From Cryptomeria japonica (Eukaryota > Streptophyta > Pinopsida > Cupressales > Cupressaceae), in the NCBI RefSeq assembly GCF_030272615.1, contig NC_081406.1, positions 166,141,521-166,205,520 on the forward strand: DNA of 64,000 nt, in the 5' to 3' direction. Below the pieces are notes generated by a model. The model was not told where the DNA came from. It searched no databases and saw only the letters and a program-made list of their open reading frames with translations. Positions 10,968 to 22,860 of the stretch are shown one piece after another; the stretch's first letter is position 1, and each line of letters opens with the position of its first letter. Position numbers and translations under genes: made by a program.

Positions 10968-12889
10968 AATCTTAACAACAATTATAAACCTAACCCTAAC
11001 CTTAACCCTAAATCCAAAACCTAACCATTAACCTAACCCTAACGATGATGTAAACCTCTACTGCAATCCTAATCCTAACCATTAACCTAACCCTAAAAGT
11101 GATGCAAACCATAAATATAAATCCAAACCATAACCATAACAATAAATATAAACCCTAACCCTAGACACAATCCTAAATGTAACCCTAAATCGTAAGCCTA
11201 ACAATAATCTTAACCCTTTCCCTAACCTTAATCCTAACCATGATATAAATCTAAACCCTAACCATTAGCCTAACCTTAACAATGTTGTAAACCCTAACTA
11301 TAATCCTAACCCTAACCCTTAACCCTAACTCTAACCCTCTAATATAAACCCTAACTCTAACATTGTGATATAAACCGTATCCCTAAACATAAAATTAACC
11401 ATAATCATAAATCCTAATCCTAACCCTGATCCTAAGCCCATGATATAAACCCTAACCCTAGAAATAATCATAACAGTAACATTAAATCCTAGCCCTAACA
11501 ATAATTGTAACCTTAATCCTAACTCTAACCTTAAACTTTTAATCCAAAACCTAATCATTAACCTAACCCTAACAATGATATAAACCCTTACTACAATCCT
11601 AACCCTAAAAGTGATGCAAACCATGACCATTAGCCGGACCCTAACCCTAACCATGTTGTAAATCCAAACTGTACCCATTAACTTAACCCTAACAATGATA
11701 TAAACCATAAACATAATCCTAATCCTAACCGTAACCCTATGATATAAAAGCTAACCTTGGACATAATCCTAAACATAACCTTAAATCATAAGCATAACCT
11801 CAATCTTAACCCTAACCCTACCCTTAACCCTAACCATGATGTAAATGCAAACCCTAAGCATTAACCCAACCCTAAAAGTGATGCAAAACACAACTATAAC
11901 CCTAACCCTAACCCCTAACCCTAAGTCTAACCCTATTATATAAACCCTAGCCCTACACATAATCCTAAGCATAACCATAAATCATATGCCAAACATAATC
12001 TTGACCCTGACCCTAACCCTAACCATTAACGTAAACCTAAGAATGATGTAATATCTATCTATAATCCTAACCCTAACCCTTAACCCTATGATATAAACCC
12101 TAACCATAGACATAACCCTAGCCATAATTTTAAATATTAATCGTTTGAACCACAATCATAAACTTAATTATAACCCTAACCTTGATGCTAATCCTAACCC
12201 TAACGTTGTGATATAAACCCTAACCCTAAAAGTAAAACTAACCATAATCATAAATCCTAATCATAACCCTAATCTTAATCCCATGATATAAACCCTAAAC
12301 CTAGAAATAATCATAGCAATAATATTGAATCCTAAGCCTAACCATTAACCTAACTCTAACAATGATATAAACCCTTACTACAACCATAACCCTAACCATT
12401 AACCTAACCCTAAAAGTCATACAAACCATAACTATAACCCTAACCCTAACCCTTAACCATGAGTATAACCCTATGATATACATTTGAACCCTACACATAA
12501 TCCTAACCATAACCATAAATCCTAAGCCTAAACACAGTCTTAACCCTAACCCTAACCCTGACTCTAACCATTAACCTAACCCTAACAATGATGTAAAATC
12601 TATCTATAATCCTAACCCTAACCCTATTCCTATGATATAAATCCTAACCCTAGACATAACCCTAACAATAATTATAAATGTTAAGCCTAACCACAATCTT
12701 AAACTTAACCATAACCCTAACCATTGTGCTAACCCTCACCCTAACACGGTGATGTATAAACTGTAACCCAAAACTTAAAACTAACCATAAATGTAAATCC
12801 TAATCCTAACCACAATCTTAACCCTAACCCTAATCATGATGTAAATCCAAACCCTAACCATTAAACTCACCCTAACAATGATGTAAACC

Positions 12890-14040
12890 CTACCTATAAT
12901 TCTAACCCTAACCCATGACCATAACCACCCTAGCCCTATGATATAAAGGTCCTAACCCTACATATAATCTTAACCATAACCCTAAATCCTAAGCCTAACC
13001 ATAATTTTAACATTAATTGTAACACTAAACTTGATGTAAATCCAAACCCTATCCATTAACCTAACCCTAAAAATGATGTAAACCCTAACTATAATCCTAA
13101 ACCTAATCCTTAACCCTAACCCTAACCGCAATCATAACCCTAACCTTATGATATAAACTCTAATCATAGAGATAATCATAACCATATACCTAAAAATTAA
13201 GCCTAACTAGAACTTTAACCCTAACCATTAACCTAACCATAACAATGATGTAAACCCTAACTATAATCCTAACTCTAACCCTAACCCTAGACATAATCCT
13301 CACCATAATGATAAATCCAAAGCCTAACCACAATCTTAACCCTATCCCTAATCCTAATCATGAAGTAAATCCAAACCCTAATCATTAACCTAACCCTAAC
13401 AATGATGTAAACCCTAACTATAATCCTAACCCTAATCATAGCCCTATGATATAAACCATAACCCTACACATAATCCTAACCCTAACCCATAACCATAACC
13501 ACCCTAGCCCTATGATATAAAGGTCGTAACCCTACATATAATCTTAACCATAACCCTAAATCCTAAGCCTAACCACAATTTTAACATTAATTGTAACACT
13601 AAACATGATGTAAATCCAAGCCCTAACCATTAACCTAACCCTAAAAATGATGTAAACCCAAACTATAATCCTAAACCTAATCCTTAACCCTAACCCTAAC
13701 CGCAATCATAACCCTAACCTTATGATATAAACTCTAATGATAGAGATAATCCTAACCATATACCTAAAAATTAAGCCTAACTAGAACCTTAACCCTAACC
13801 ATTAACCTAACCATACCAACGATGTAAACCCTAACTATAATCCTAAATCTAACCTTAACCCTAGACATAATCCTCACCATAATGATAAATCCAAAGCCTA
13901 ACCACAATCTTAACCCTATCCCTAATCCTAATCATGAAGTAAATCCAAACCCTAATCATTAACCTAACCCTAACAATGATGTAAACCCTAACTATAATCC
14001 TAACCCTAATCATAGCCCTATGATATAAACCATAACCCTA
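12890..14040. repeat. 574-bp tandem duplication inside telomere-like array
   Basis: Three landmarks recur at exactly 574 bases: TAACCACCCTAGCCC (12922 and 13496), AACACTAAAC (13021 and 13595) and ACATAATCCTCACC (13291 and 13865). The copies differ at few positions, so this is the youngest rearrangement in the array, as expected from unequal crossing over. Confidence 0.85.
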
Positions 14041-14169
14041 CACATAATCTAACCATAACCTAAATCCTAGCCTAATCATAATCTTAATGCTAACCATAAC
14101 ACTAAACATGATGTAAATCCAAACCCTGACCATTAACCTATGTAAACCCTAACTACAACCATAACCCTG

Positions 14170-14320
14170 ACCCTAATAGCAAGACAAAATGAACCCTATT
14201 CCTTATTGAATTAGGCCCACTATTTTAAACTAAATCAAATCATAACCCTAATAGTAAACCATAATGAACCCTAATCCTTATTGAATTAGGCATACTATTT
14301 TGATTCCAATCCTAACTATA
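14170..14320. repeat. 75-bp imperfect tandem repeat
   Basis: ATGAACCCTA..CCTTATTGAATTAGGC recurs with a 75-base offset (14189 and 14264), at the edge of the telomere-like array. Confidence 0.7.
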
Positions 14321-14452
14321 ATTATAAATCTAGAATTGAACCAAACGGAATCCAAAATCTAACACTGTATCAATACAAGGTATACAACTATACAATAATA
14401 TATAATTTGAAATTAATTTATGTCATGTCTTTCAATTCATGTTGCGACTGCT

Positions 14453-14560
14453 ACTAGCTTATATATATTTAATGTTGATAAATTACTAAGAAAATAGGCA
14501 CCTCTAGAAGGATATCTCTCGGCTTATTCTATATATATTATTAAATATATATAAGCTAGT
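14453..14560. repeat. 108-bp foldback with perfect 21-bp inverted repeats
   Basis: The arm at 14453-14473 (begins ACTAGCTTATATAT) is the exact reverse complement of 14540-14560, around 66 bases. It could be a small MITE. No clear target duplication is seen. Confidence 0.75.
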
Positions 14561-14563
14561 TTA

Positions 14564-14614
14564 CAATATTTTAACATAATTATAAAATAATGTTAGAAAA
14601 AGTTATGTCCATAA
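14564..14614 (+). repeat. 51-bp direct repeat, right of telomere-like block
   Basis: This is the partner of 9106-9156 with one mismatch (AAAAG for AAACG). It directly follows the foldback at 14453-14560. Confidence 0.9.
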
Positions 14615-14805
14615 GATAATTGAAAACTAATATATTTAACATTTAATGGACAAATATATTTAAGATATCTATACTAAACATAAACACCTCAGTAATGAAT
14701 GATGGGTTGCAAGGAAATGTCGATGCACATCATGTTTGAGGCATGCTTCAACCATAGATGCTGGATAGATGGTGTCTGCGAATGAAAGGTCCATTCAAAT
14801 GGTGC

Positions 14806-15019
14806 CATTTCTTTTTGTGTCGGTGATAAGACTTGGCTGTATTTTTGTCATCCTTCAATTAAATTGGAACAAAGACTTGTAGAGCTCATGTGGTGTTCTT
14901 TCAAGAAAAAAGCATTTCTTTTTGTTTCGGTGATAAGACTTGGCTGTATTTTTGTCATCCTTCAATTAAATTGAAACAAAGACTTGTACAGCTCACATGG
15001 TGTTCTTTCAAGAAAAAAG
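14806..15019. repeat. 107-bp tandem duplication
   Basis: Two copies (14806-14912 and 14913-15019) begin CATTTCTTTTTGT and contain GATAAGACTTGGCTGTATTT. A third, more divergent copy lies at about 15190-15320 with GGGATAAGACTTGGCTGTG and GGAAACAAAGACTTATACA. Confidence 0.85.
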
Positions 15020-15950
15020 CATGACCATATGAAAACAAACAGGAGACTTGTCAAGTAAGCTGTAAAAAATTCCTAGTGATTTCAAATTTTTACATAAGAT
15101 TTTGAGAAACGCAAAATTAGACTGCACAACTACTGAATCCTCACCCCTATGTACTAAATAACAACGAATTAATTTAAATTGAAATGATATAGTTTTTGTT
15201 TGTGTCGGGATAAGACTTGGCTGTGTATCATCTTCTCCCCACGTGAGAGGACTTCCATCCTCCGTTTGAATGGAAACAAAGACTTATACAACTCACATTC
15301 ACATCGCGTCCTTTCAGCTTGGGTATGACGCAGACTATGGTATTTAATATTTCATACGGAATTGTGTTTAAATAGATTTGTCTTGTGAAAGCTGGCAGAT
15401 ACCTAAACATCAAGAAAAATGTATTACCGACGAAATGAACGGATGTGTATGACCATGAATGTGAGAAACGCTAAGAAAAAAATATGAGTATGGGTCCTCT
15501 TCTGTCGATTACAACAGTCTCTACTCACCATCTGATGAAAAGCAGTCTATTACATGCCAATACTTTCAGGCTCACAACATTTATTTAGGCCGTAAGAAGA
15601 TTATATCAAGGTGGGGCTCCAAATGAAACTATGTTATTTATCTCCGCCCTAAATGTTTATCTTGTAAGCATCATTCAAATCAGAAATATTAGTAAATTTG
15701 TATTTTTGTTTATCAAATTCAGTGGCATGTTTTGATAGTTAATTTTTTGAGCTGGAGCAATTGGGGACCTCATTCTTATTTGATTGAGGTTCAAATCAGC
15801 GAGCATATTAGATTAGTAAATTGATCGAAATTACAAGCTTGTGATCATGATGGTTCAATTGAAGTTTGCATCTTAGTGGCAACAACAACACCACCACTTA
15901 ACTAACACACTATGCAAAGATTATAATGACATTTATTGATTGAATGTCTA
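15020..15950. other. Gene-free stretch
   Basis: Apart from the divergent third copy of the 107-bp unit near 15190-15320, I see no coding or structural feature here. Confidence 0.5.
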
Positions 15951-16752
15951 ATCCAAATCTTCAAAACCCTAAAAAAATGAAAGTCTTCAATATTGATGGA
16001 GATGGCACCAGTGCGTAGAACTCATGGAGAGCTTTCCAACGCAACTTGAACGGGCTCAAACGGAGCTCATACGTGAAAGATATGGCCGGTCAAAGTTGCC
16101 AAAAAGATGGGTTGACCAGTGCATCCGACGATGCTAGCATGATGACGTGCAATCACCTGAGAATAACACGTGGCAGGACGCTGAGGTGCATGCACAAGTG
16201 GCACAGACCAACCAGGTGATGAGACATGGTTGGATTTTGAGGTGGCAAACAAAGGTGGCATTGACCAACTACATAATAGCACTCGTCCAAGCAATGACGA
16301 ATAAAAAGGTGCCATGTGGCACCTTATTTTAACCAATTTGTTAGTTTGGATGGTCAAAAGTTGTTAAGAAGTGTCGACCGTGTTACCTTCGCCATACGAT
16401 TGTAAGCAAAGAGATGGGGGTTATGGTATTGGAACCCAGGATCAGTTATTTCGGTTACAAAAAAACAAAAACCGCTCCTCGAATTTTCGGATCCTAACAA
16501 TAAGGGCTCGATCACCTCAGCATCCTGCCACGTGTCATTCTCAGTGATGCCATGTCATCATGCTAGCATCATCAGTTGTACCAGTCAACCCATCTTTTTG
16601 GCAACTTTGATTGGCCATATCTTTCACGTATGAGCTCTATTTGAGCCCGTTCAAGTTGCGTTGGAAAGCTCTCGGTGAGCTCTACATACTAGTGCCATCT
16701 CCATCAATATTGAAGACTTCCAAATTTTAAGGTTTTGAAGATCCATTTGGAT
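15951..16752. mobile_element. Element with 240-bp terminal inverted repeats, non-autonomous
   Basis: The left repeat (15951-16188) and right repeat (16513-16752) are inverted copies with moderate divergence. Shared landmarks are CTTCAATATTGATGGAGATG, GAGCTTTCCAACGCAACTTG, GCCAAAAAGATGGGTTGAC and CACGTGGCAGGA. The 324-bp interior has no reading frame for a transposase and includes a hairpin AAGGTGCCA/TGGCACCTT at 16306-16325. The flanks GAATGTCTA and CAATATTTA agree at six of nine bases, weak support for a 9-bp target duplication of Mutator type. It could equally be another foldback class. Confidence 0.75.
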
Positions 16753-19700
16753 CAATATTTAAATATTAGTAGTTGCGATTTTAAAATTATTAGTGTTTGT
16801 CATGAGTATCAATAACTGAATTAAATGTATTCTTTAGATTTAAATGCAACAAAGCAAGCAACATCACATCAGCCAACTAATAAAACATGACTTCCTGCAA
16901 ATTATTGGTCTAACTTTTTTGAGGGGTCTTTTTGGACACCTCAACAAAAAAATGCTAATGTGGCATCATATTCGATAATATGGACTTGAAATCTTGATAA
17001 TAAGTATGAGACTTACCAAGTAAGCTTCTTAAAATAAACAAATTCATTTGAAATTGTAAAATAAGATTTTGAGATGTGTGGAATTAGGTTGCTCAACTAA
17101 TAGATGCTCTCTCATATGTCAAAGTGGAGGAACTTGTCTAGATAAGTATGGCAAGACTTATTGAATTAAAAGTCATTGTTTAAGTGAATGTTTTACAAAT
17201 ATAAATATAATTTAAAGACCTAAAGGGATTAGTAGGCTTTTTAATTTGGTTTAGGTTTAAAATTATGATACAAGGATTTTTAATTTTTAAAATTGGATTT
17301 GAAGATGTGTTTTGTTAGTGTCTTTAATTTGAAAGAAATATGAGACGTTTTGTAAAATACTGAATTGTGAAGAAGAGCTCAAACTGCAAAATCATTTATG
17401 ATATAATTTATTACACATTTATATTTTTTTTTTTAAATTATATATATTTTACGACATTTTTATGTATGATTTTGCCTAAAATATATTTGACATATGAATT
17501 TAATACTTATAGAAGAAGAAAAAAAATACCTGATAAAGATATAACCATTACAAAGCTAGACATGATCAAAACAAAAGACAACTAGCTTGATGCAAATATA
17601 AAGTCTAATTGATATACATAAATTCCTCAGATCCTGCAAAATGGTAAATTTGTCTACTATTTAACAAAAAAAATAAACATATTAGAACATAGACAGTTAA
17701 AAAAATTAGATTTCATATTCCAGAAAATCTCCATTCTGCATTTATTATTCAACAACTGAATATTACATCTCAAAAACTAATCTCTTTTTATTCATCAACC
17801 AACTCCTGAATTACCTTCTTAGCAGAAAAATAAACTCCGATGAAATTTTCTAATCATAATGATCAACTCCAAAATGAACTACTACAAAGACTGAAAAGCA
17901 ACAGCGGTCCAAATAGAAAAATCAGCTGTATTTCGGTGGAGTTATTTGAGTGTCAGCCTCCAGAGTCCAGAGTTATAGGAATCTGTTTGAATCACTATTA
18001 TAGATACAGATATGACCTTGACTAGCCCAAGTATATACGAAACAGAGTTATCCTTAACCAAATCAATATTTAATTAGATTTTGTATTTTGAACAGTCCAT
18101 GTGTTTTGGTTGTGCTTCCACATCTTGCACATAGAACAATCCACGTGTTGTGGTTGTGCTTCCAAATTGTCTATTTCCTACTAGACATGCCTAAACAATT
18201 ATGTGCAGTGTGTCTCTTGGTGGAGTGGTGGTATTAGATGAAGCCTTGTCTATGCTTCCAGTTTTTGGATACATGTTTACCAAGGCAGTTGCAACTACAT
18301 GGAACTACCATTTCTAGTTTTACTAGTGCTCACAAGTCACAACATCTAAAAAGATTCGGCTTCCCTACTCACCCCGTGAGAGCGGTAAAGTAGGGATCCC
18401 CCCAGAACGGTACCATAATTGGGACTAAAGTTGGGAGTGGCCCAGTCTTGATAAGCGCGGGGGATAGTAGTCCGTCCTACTAGAGCCATATCTACGTGGA
18501 ACATTTTGAAATGTCGCCCCTGGACAGACCCCTATCTGGATTCTGCATAGCACATATTACCTCCACCATATTTATTATGAATAGGTTGCCTTATATTATT
18601 ACTACTATGATTCTTCTTCAATGCAATTAACTACATCTATTTTGAGCCTATGATATCTGCTTTGGATTTTCTATGCCGACATTAAAAAATAAAAAGAAAG
18701 ATTTTTCATTTTTTTTTTTTTTTATGCTTTATATTAGTCACATGGATTATTAGGTTCGAAATTGTGTGCAGGTAATCACGTTAAAATTAAAAAAACATAT
18801 TGATTTCATATATGAAATGTCTTCGATATAAAAATAATTATTAAAGTAAACTAAGTATAATTAGTAAAAAATTATTAATTAAAGTTATTATACATAGATT
18901 TGAAATATTTGTATCTATTTATTTTTATACAATAATAATGTATTTTATATAATATAAATCATAGAAACATAAAAAAATAACAAACTATTTAAAAACAATC
19001 AAAACATTAAATATGATCAATTGTAAAAATAAAAATGACAAAATTGTTGCATAGACAATACATTAAGTAGGTAGGTATTTTATAAAATTACATGGTGTTT
19101 AAAATATTTTTAAAATTGTATATTTGATTGGATAGATATGAATGACATCACAAATATCATTCAAGGAGATAACATAATGTTAAAGTCAACAATGCACTTT
19201 TGTGGTGATGTTTAAAATATTTTAAATGTCATTGATTGAATTGACAAAATTTAAAAAGTTGGATGCAATGAATGCATTAGTATCATGCCTATGGCAAGAA
19301 CTAATAATGCAATCATTGTTTTTGGAAATTAATTTGCTAGTTGTTAGTCTTGGACAAAAAAAAGAGGGGGTTTTATTTAAAATTTAAATTCAATATTTGT
19401 GATTTGTTCATTTTTAATCTTGAAGCTTATGTTTAATATTCAAGTGACATAAATACTTTAGTTAAAAAAACATGATATTTGTTGGATGTTTATGAGAAAT
19501 CTTGTATTAAACTAGATAAAAAAATTTCTACAAGTTAAGAATCTATCAACAATCAATTCATTTTTTGTTGTCTTTTTCTCTCTAGTTTGATGTCTATTTG
19601 GCAATTTTACGTATAGATGCCCTAAAATACATGGATCACTTTGCAAATATCTTTAAAGTATAGTATGATTTTTCCTCATGGACATTGTTGAATGCATGAC

Positions 19701-19859
19701 ACAATTTTGTGCAAAACCTTGAGGTATGTTGCTTTCCATTGTTTTAACAAGTTTTTTAATAAATTTGTATGTAACTAGATCATTTCTAGATCAAATTTAT
19801 GTAAGGTAGTCATTTGTTATAAAGGCTAACACTTATAAAGGATAACACATTGATATTAG
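16753..19859. other. AT-rich gene-free DNA
   Basis: Long AT-rich stretches carry only short chance frames. The one compositional break is a GC-rich island at 18361-18545, which I cannot assign; it contains a possible stem CCCTACT/AGTAGGG at 18363-18395. Confidence 0.6.
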
Positions 19860-20425
19860 AGTGTGCTTGTATCGATGATTAAGAAGGACTACGCCCATTA
19901 GGTAAGTCTACTATGTTTGGCATCTATTTTGCTTCATTTGATCTTACTTTTCTCCTTCCACATTGTTAATTGTTGGAGAATGTAGTGTGACCTTGTAGGT
20001 CACCAGTTATGGTACCCTAAATTTTGTATTTAACTACAAGTATCATTTGAAACTTCATTTAATTATATAGAAAAATTAACAAAAAATAGGCACCTTGATA
20101 CCAAATAACCCTAATTTCTCATAGGTTTCATGTTTAGGGGCTTGGTGAAGTGTATACAATTCCAATCCTTTTCAGAGTTAATTTATTATTTTACAGAGAA
20201 ATCCAACGATCATCAGTAATTGTAATACCTTGAATATCTCTATTTTATTCTTCTATTAATTATTAATTGTGCTTCTTGGTCCAGATTGTAAGACTATGGT
20301 ACAAGGCTCCTAAAATTATATTGGGATATGTACTACTCCATACCTATTGACATGTGGTTTGTTGGACCTATAATTGGTAGGTTAGTCCTTTTCCAAATTT
20401 CAGAAGCATTGATTTTTTAGCACTT
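19860..20425 (+). pseudogene. CDKB-like cyclin-dependent kinase relic with introns
   Basis: Three exon-like pieces match plant B-type CDKs, kinases that act at G2/M. At 20120-20167 the frame reads RFHV-stop-GLGEVYTIPI, aligned to the KIADLGLGRAFTVPI activation-loop start; the catalytic Asp has become Val and Leu a TAG. An intron-like gap follows and ends in TTGGTCCAG. The next exon starts at 20285 with IVRLWYKAPKIILG, matching IVTLWYRAPEVLLG, and after a frameshift continues YSIPIDMWFVGPIIG, matching the Y(S)TPVDMWSVGCIFAE motif. A weaker match to the DEEGVPP exon lies at 19870-19900, followed by a GTAAGT donor at 19902. Retained introns mean a duplicated gene fragment or capture, not a retrocopy. 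No other kinase parts are seen nearby. Confidence 0.7.
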
Positions 20426-22424
20426 GATGAACGTAAATTTAAATAGTTCTCTATGACTTATTATCTAAAATGGTCCTAAATTTTTGCAATGGAAATGTCT
20501 CAAATGCAACCTCTTTATAGGAGATAATGAAACAAGTGCCATGTAGTGGCCAGTACTTGCCATCTTTATTGTCTAGTTAATAGATTAATTATAAAATATC
20601 AACTTGGACATCCATTTCAACAATAGTTAGAGATAATATACTTTCAAGGCATATGTGTTGTAGTTATGCATTAGAGAGTAGGTCCAAAATTGTAGTATAA
20701 TATGAACAAATTGAAATTAAAAGTTGAAGGTATTTTATTGATTAAACTTTTATCATTATTGCAGAATTATTCTAATTTTTAAAATAACAATAAGTATGTT
20801 CCAACTCTAAAATTATGTAAGTATAGAATACAATAATTTCTATAAATTTAATTCTAAATTTAAAAATAACCATCAATCTAATCTAATTTTAATCCCTACC
20901 TTAATCCTAACCCCTGATCTAAGTTTAACCCTAACATTAATTGTAATGTTATGTCTAGCGTAGTTCAAATTCTAGTTGTAACCACAACCCTAACATTAAC
21001 ATTAATTTTCACTATATCCCTAATTCTTAACCTAATTTTAAAATTAAATACAACTAAATTTAACATTAAATAAAACCCCAATTCTAATGTTTTCTTAACT
21101 TCTATTCACATTCCCTAAACTAAGTCTAAGCCTAACTCTAACCTTAGCTATATTTATTTTAGAATTATAATAATTAATAATAATTAAGATTAGAGGTATA
21201 ATATAATTAATAATTATGAGTACTGCCAAGACTTGCAGAAGATTTTTGTAGAGGACATGGATAGTTATGAAGTTGGCTGAACTTGGGCTGGGTTTGTGGT
21301 TCTTTTCTAGGGCCTTGGGGCTCTGGTTCTCTTTGTAATTCTTGTGTCTGATTTTCAATAAATTTTTTACTCCTTTATTCAAATATAATTAATAATTATA
21401 ACTTAAGTTAGAATCATTTATTTTAATTATAACCTTAAACTTACTAATTATAGTCTTAATCTTAATTAATAATGATTTAATTTAAATATTTAAAATAATT
21501 ATTAATTAGTATCATAGCTATAATATAATTGATGAGAATATTTATATTGTATAATTATTTTAAACTTTAAAATAATAATTACTATGTTCTAATTTTAAAA
21601 TTTTAAAATTATGAAATTATAATAATATATATAATTCTAATTCTATATTAAAATTATAAATATTTCAACTTAATTTTAATCATAATTTTAAAAATTAAAT
21701 CCACAAACATTTAACCATTAAAATATTTAACCAAGTAAGAGAAAAACAAAGTCTTGGATTTGCACATTCAAAACCATTTTTTGTTGTATTCAAGCATAAA
21801 GAATCTATTCCTTGAGAAGTTTACAAAGGTCCATTAAATTTTTAATTCAAAATAATCGTCAACATTATTAAAAGTTTGTGCCACGTTCTTGGATTAACCC
21901 GGAGATAGTGGAACCAAGTACTACAAACTTGTTGCAAGTATTATCAATCTATTTTGCTATTTATACTTTCCACTTAATTCAATTTTATTTCTTTCGTTAT
22001 TAAACTTTAGAAATTTTATTTATTTCTTTATTAAACTTTATTAGCAAAAATTGTTGACTTATGATCCATCCAATAGAATATCAACTAAAATGGCAATGCA
22101 ACATCCTTCCTTTCATGACCTTGATAAAGATCAATTCTGAGATTACATTGCAACATTTTACATATTTAAATAAATAAATAAAATTGGAAATGCCCTACTA
22201 ATTGAGTTTGCATCTATCTTTTTCATTTCAATATTTGCTTGACAACTTACTATTGCAAAACAAGTAATTACATCATCTATTTTACATTCTTTAAATTTCT
22301 TATTTATGCACATGTATCAACTCTTAGCCAATATTTCTGCACTTTACTCTAGCAATGTTTTTTCTTCCAAATAGAATAAATCTCTTATTTTTTGCAAAAG
22401 GTAGGGACTTCAGCTACATCGTAA
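20426..22424. other. AT-rich DNA with a weak telomere-like patch
   Basis: There is no gene. At 20875-21150 phrases such as TTTAACCCTAACATTAA and CACAACCCTAACATTAAC recall the telomere-like block, with the C-rich strand again on the plus strand but much more decayed. The rest is AT-rich with no structure I can support. Confidence 0.5.
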
Positions 22425-22860
22425 CTCTTGTTTTGTATTAATAACATAAAGCTAGGAATTTGGTGAACATTTGAAGTCTCCAACACTATCCCGAGACAAA
22501 TTAGCAAGAAAATTTGCTCTTTTTTTTGCTTTTTTGAAATAATGTATAATTTGAAAAAATTCAAATTGACCAAGAATATCTCAAGCCTCTCGAAAAATAT
22601 ATTTTATTATGTTGCTAATTACATGTCTATTTTCATACTATTAATTATATTGAGAGAATCATCCTTGATACTAATTCTTTCAAAATTATTCACCTTGGTC
22701 AATCATAGACCTATAATCAAAGCTTGTACCTCTACTTGTTATTAGTTCCATTGGGAAGAATTACAACACAAAGCACATAACCAGCACTTTATGTGTCTTC
22801 ATTTTCTCTTGAGACACCATTAAAATCTAATTTTATCAAAGGAGATTTGGGGGTAGCCAT
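22425..22860 (-). pseudogene. LINE RNase H relic, minus strand
   Basis: Read on the minus strand, 22855 to 22430 gives PLIKLDFNGVSRENEDT (first Asp), GTNNKVEVQALIIGL (Glu), ISIKDDSLNIINSMKID (second Asp) and, after frameshifts, HYFKKAKKRANFLANLS, the end of a plant LINE RNase H. In the last block Asn replaces the usual Asp (RANFLAN for ADFLAN). There are stops in all parts. No reverse transcriptase is recognisable upstream on the minus strand, so it is a 5'-truncated LINE end. Confidence 0.7.

Larger units (their letters stand above)
9157..14160. repeat. Degenerate interstitial telomere-like array, CCCTAA type
   Basis: About 4.1 kb (plus the inserted LTR) is built from CCCTAA and variants such as CCATTAACCTAA, ATGATGTAAACC and ATAATCCTAA. 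Runs of two to three perfect CCCTAACCCTAACC units are common. The unit is the six-base TTAGGG form, not the seven-base TTTAGGG usual in plants. Blocks are arranged in longer repeats: the text at 9167-9500 recurs at 11163-11500, and 12890-13463 recurs at 13464-14040. It contains no gene; minus-strand frames rich in Val, Met and Arg are translations of the repeat. Confidence 0.9.

Noticed and set aside
9335-12516. Minus-strand frames rich in Val, Met, Arg and Ile across the telomere-like array
   Set aside because: They are direct translations of TTAGGG-like repeats; the low-complexity composition follows the repeat.
20875-21150. A third full telomere-like block
   Set aside because: Only scattered CCCTAAC phrases remain; too weak to call a separate array with confidence.
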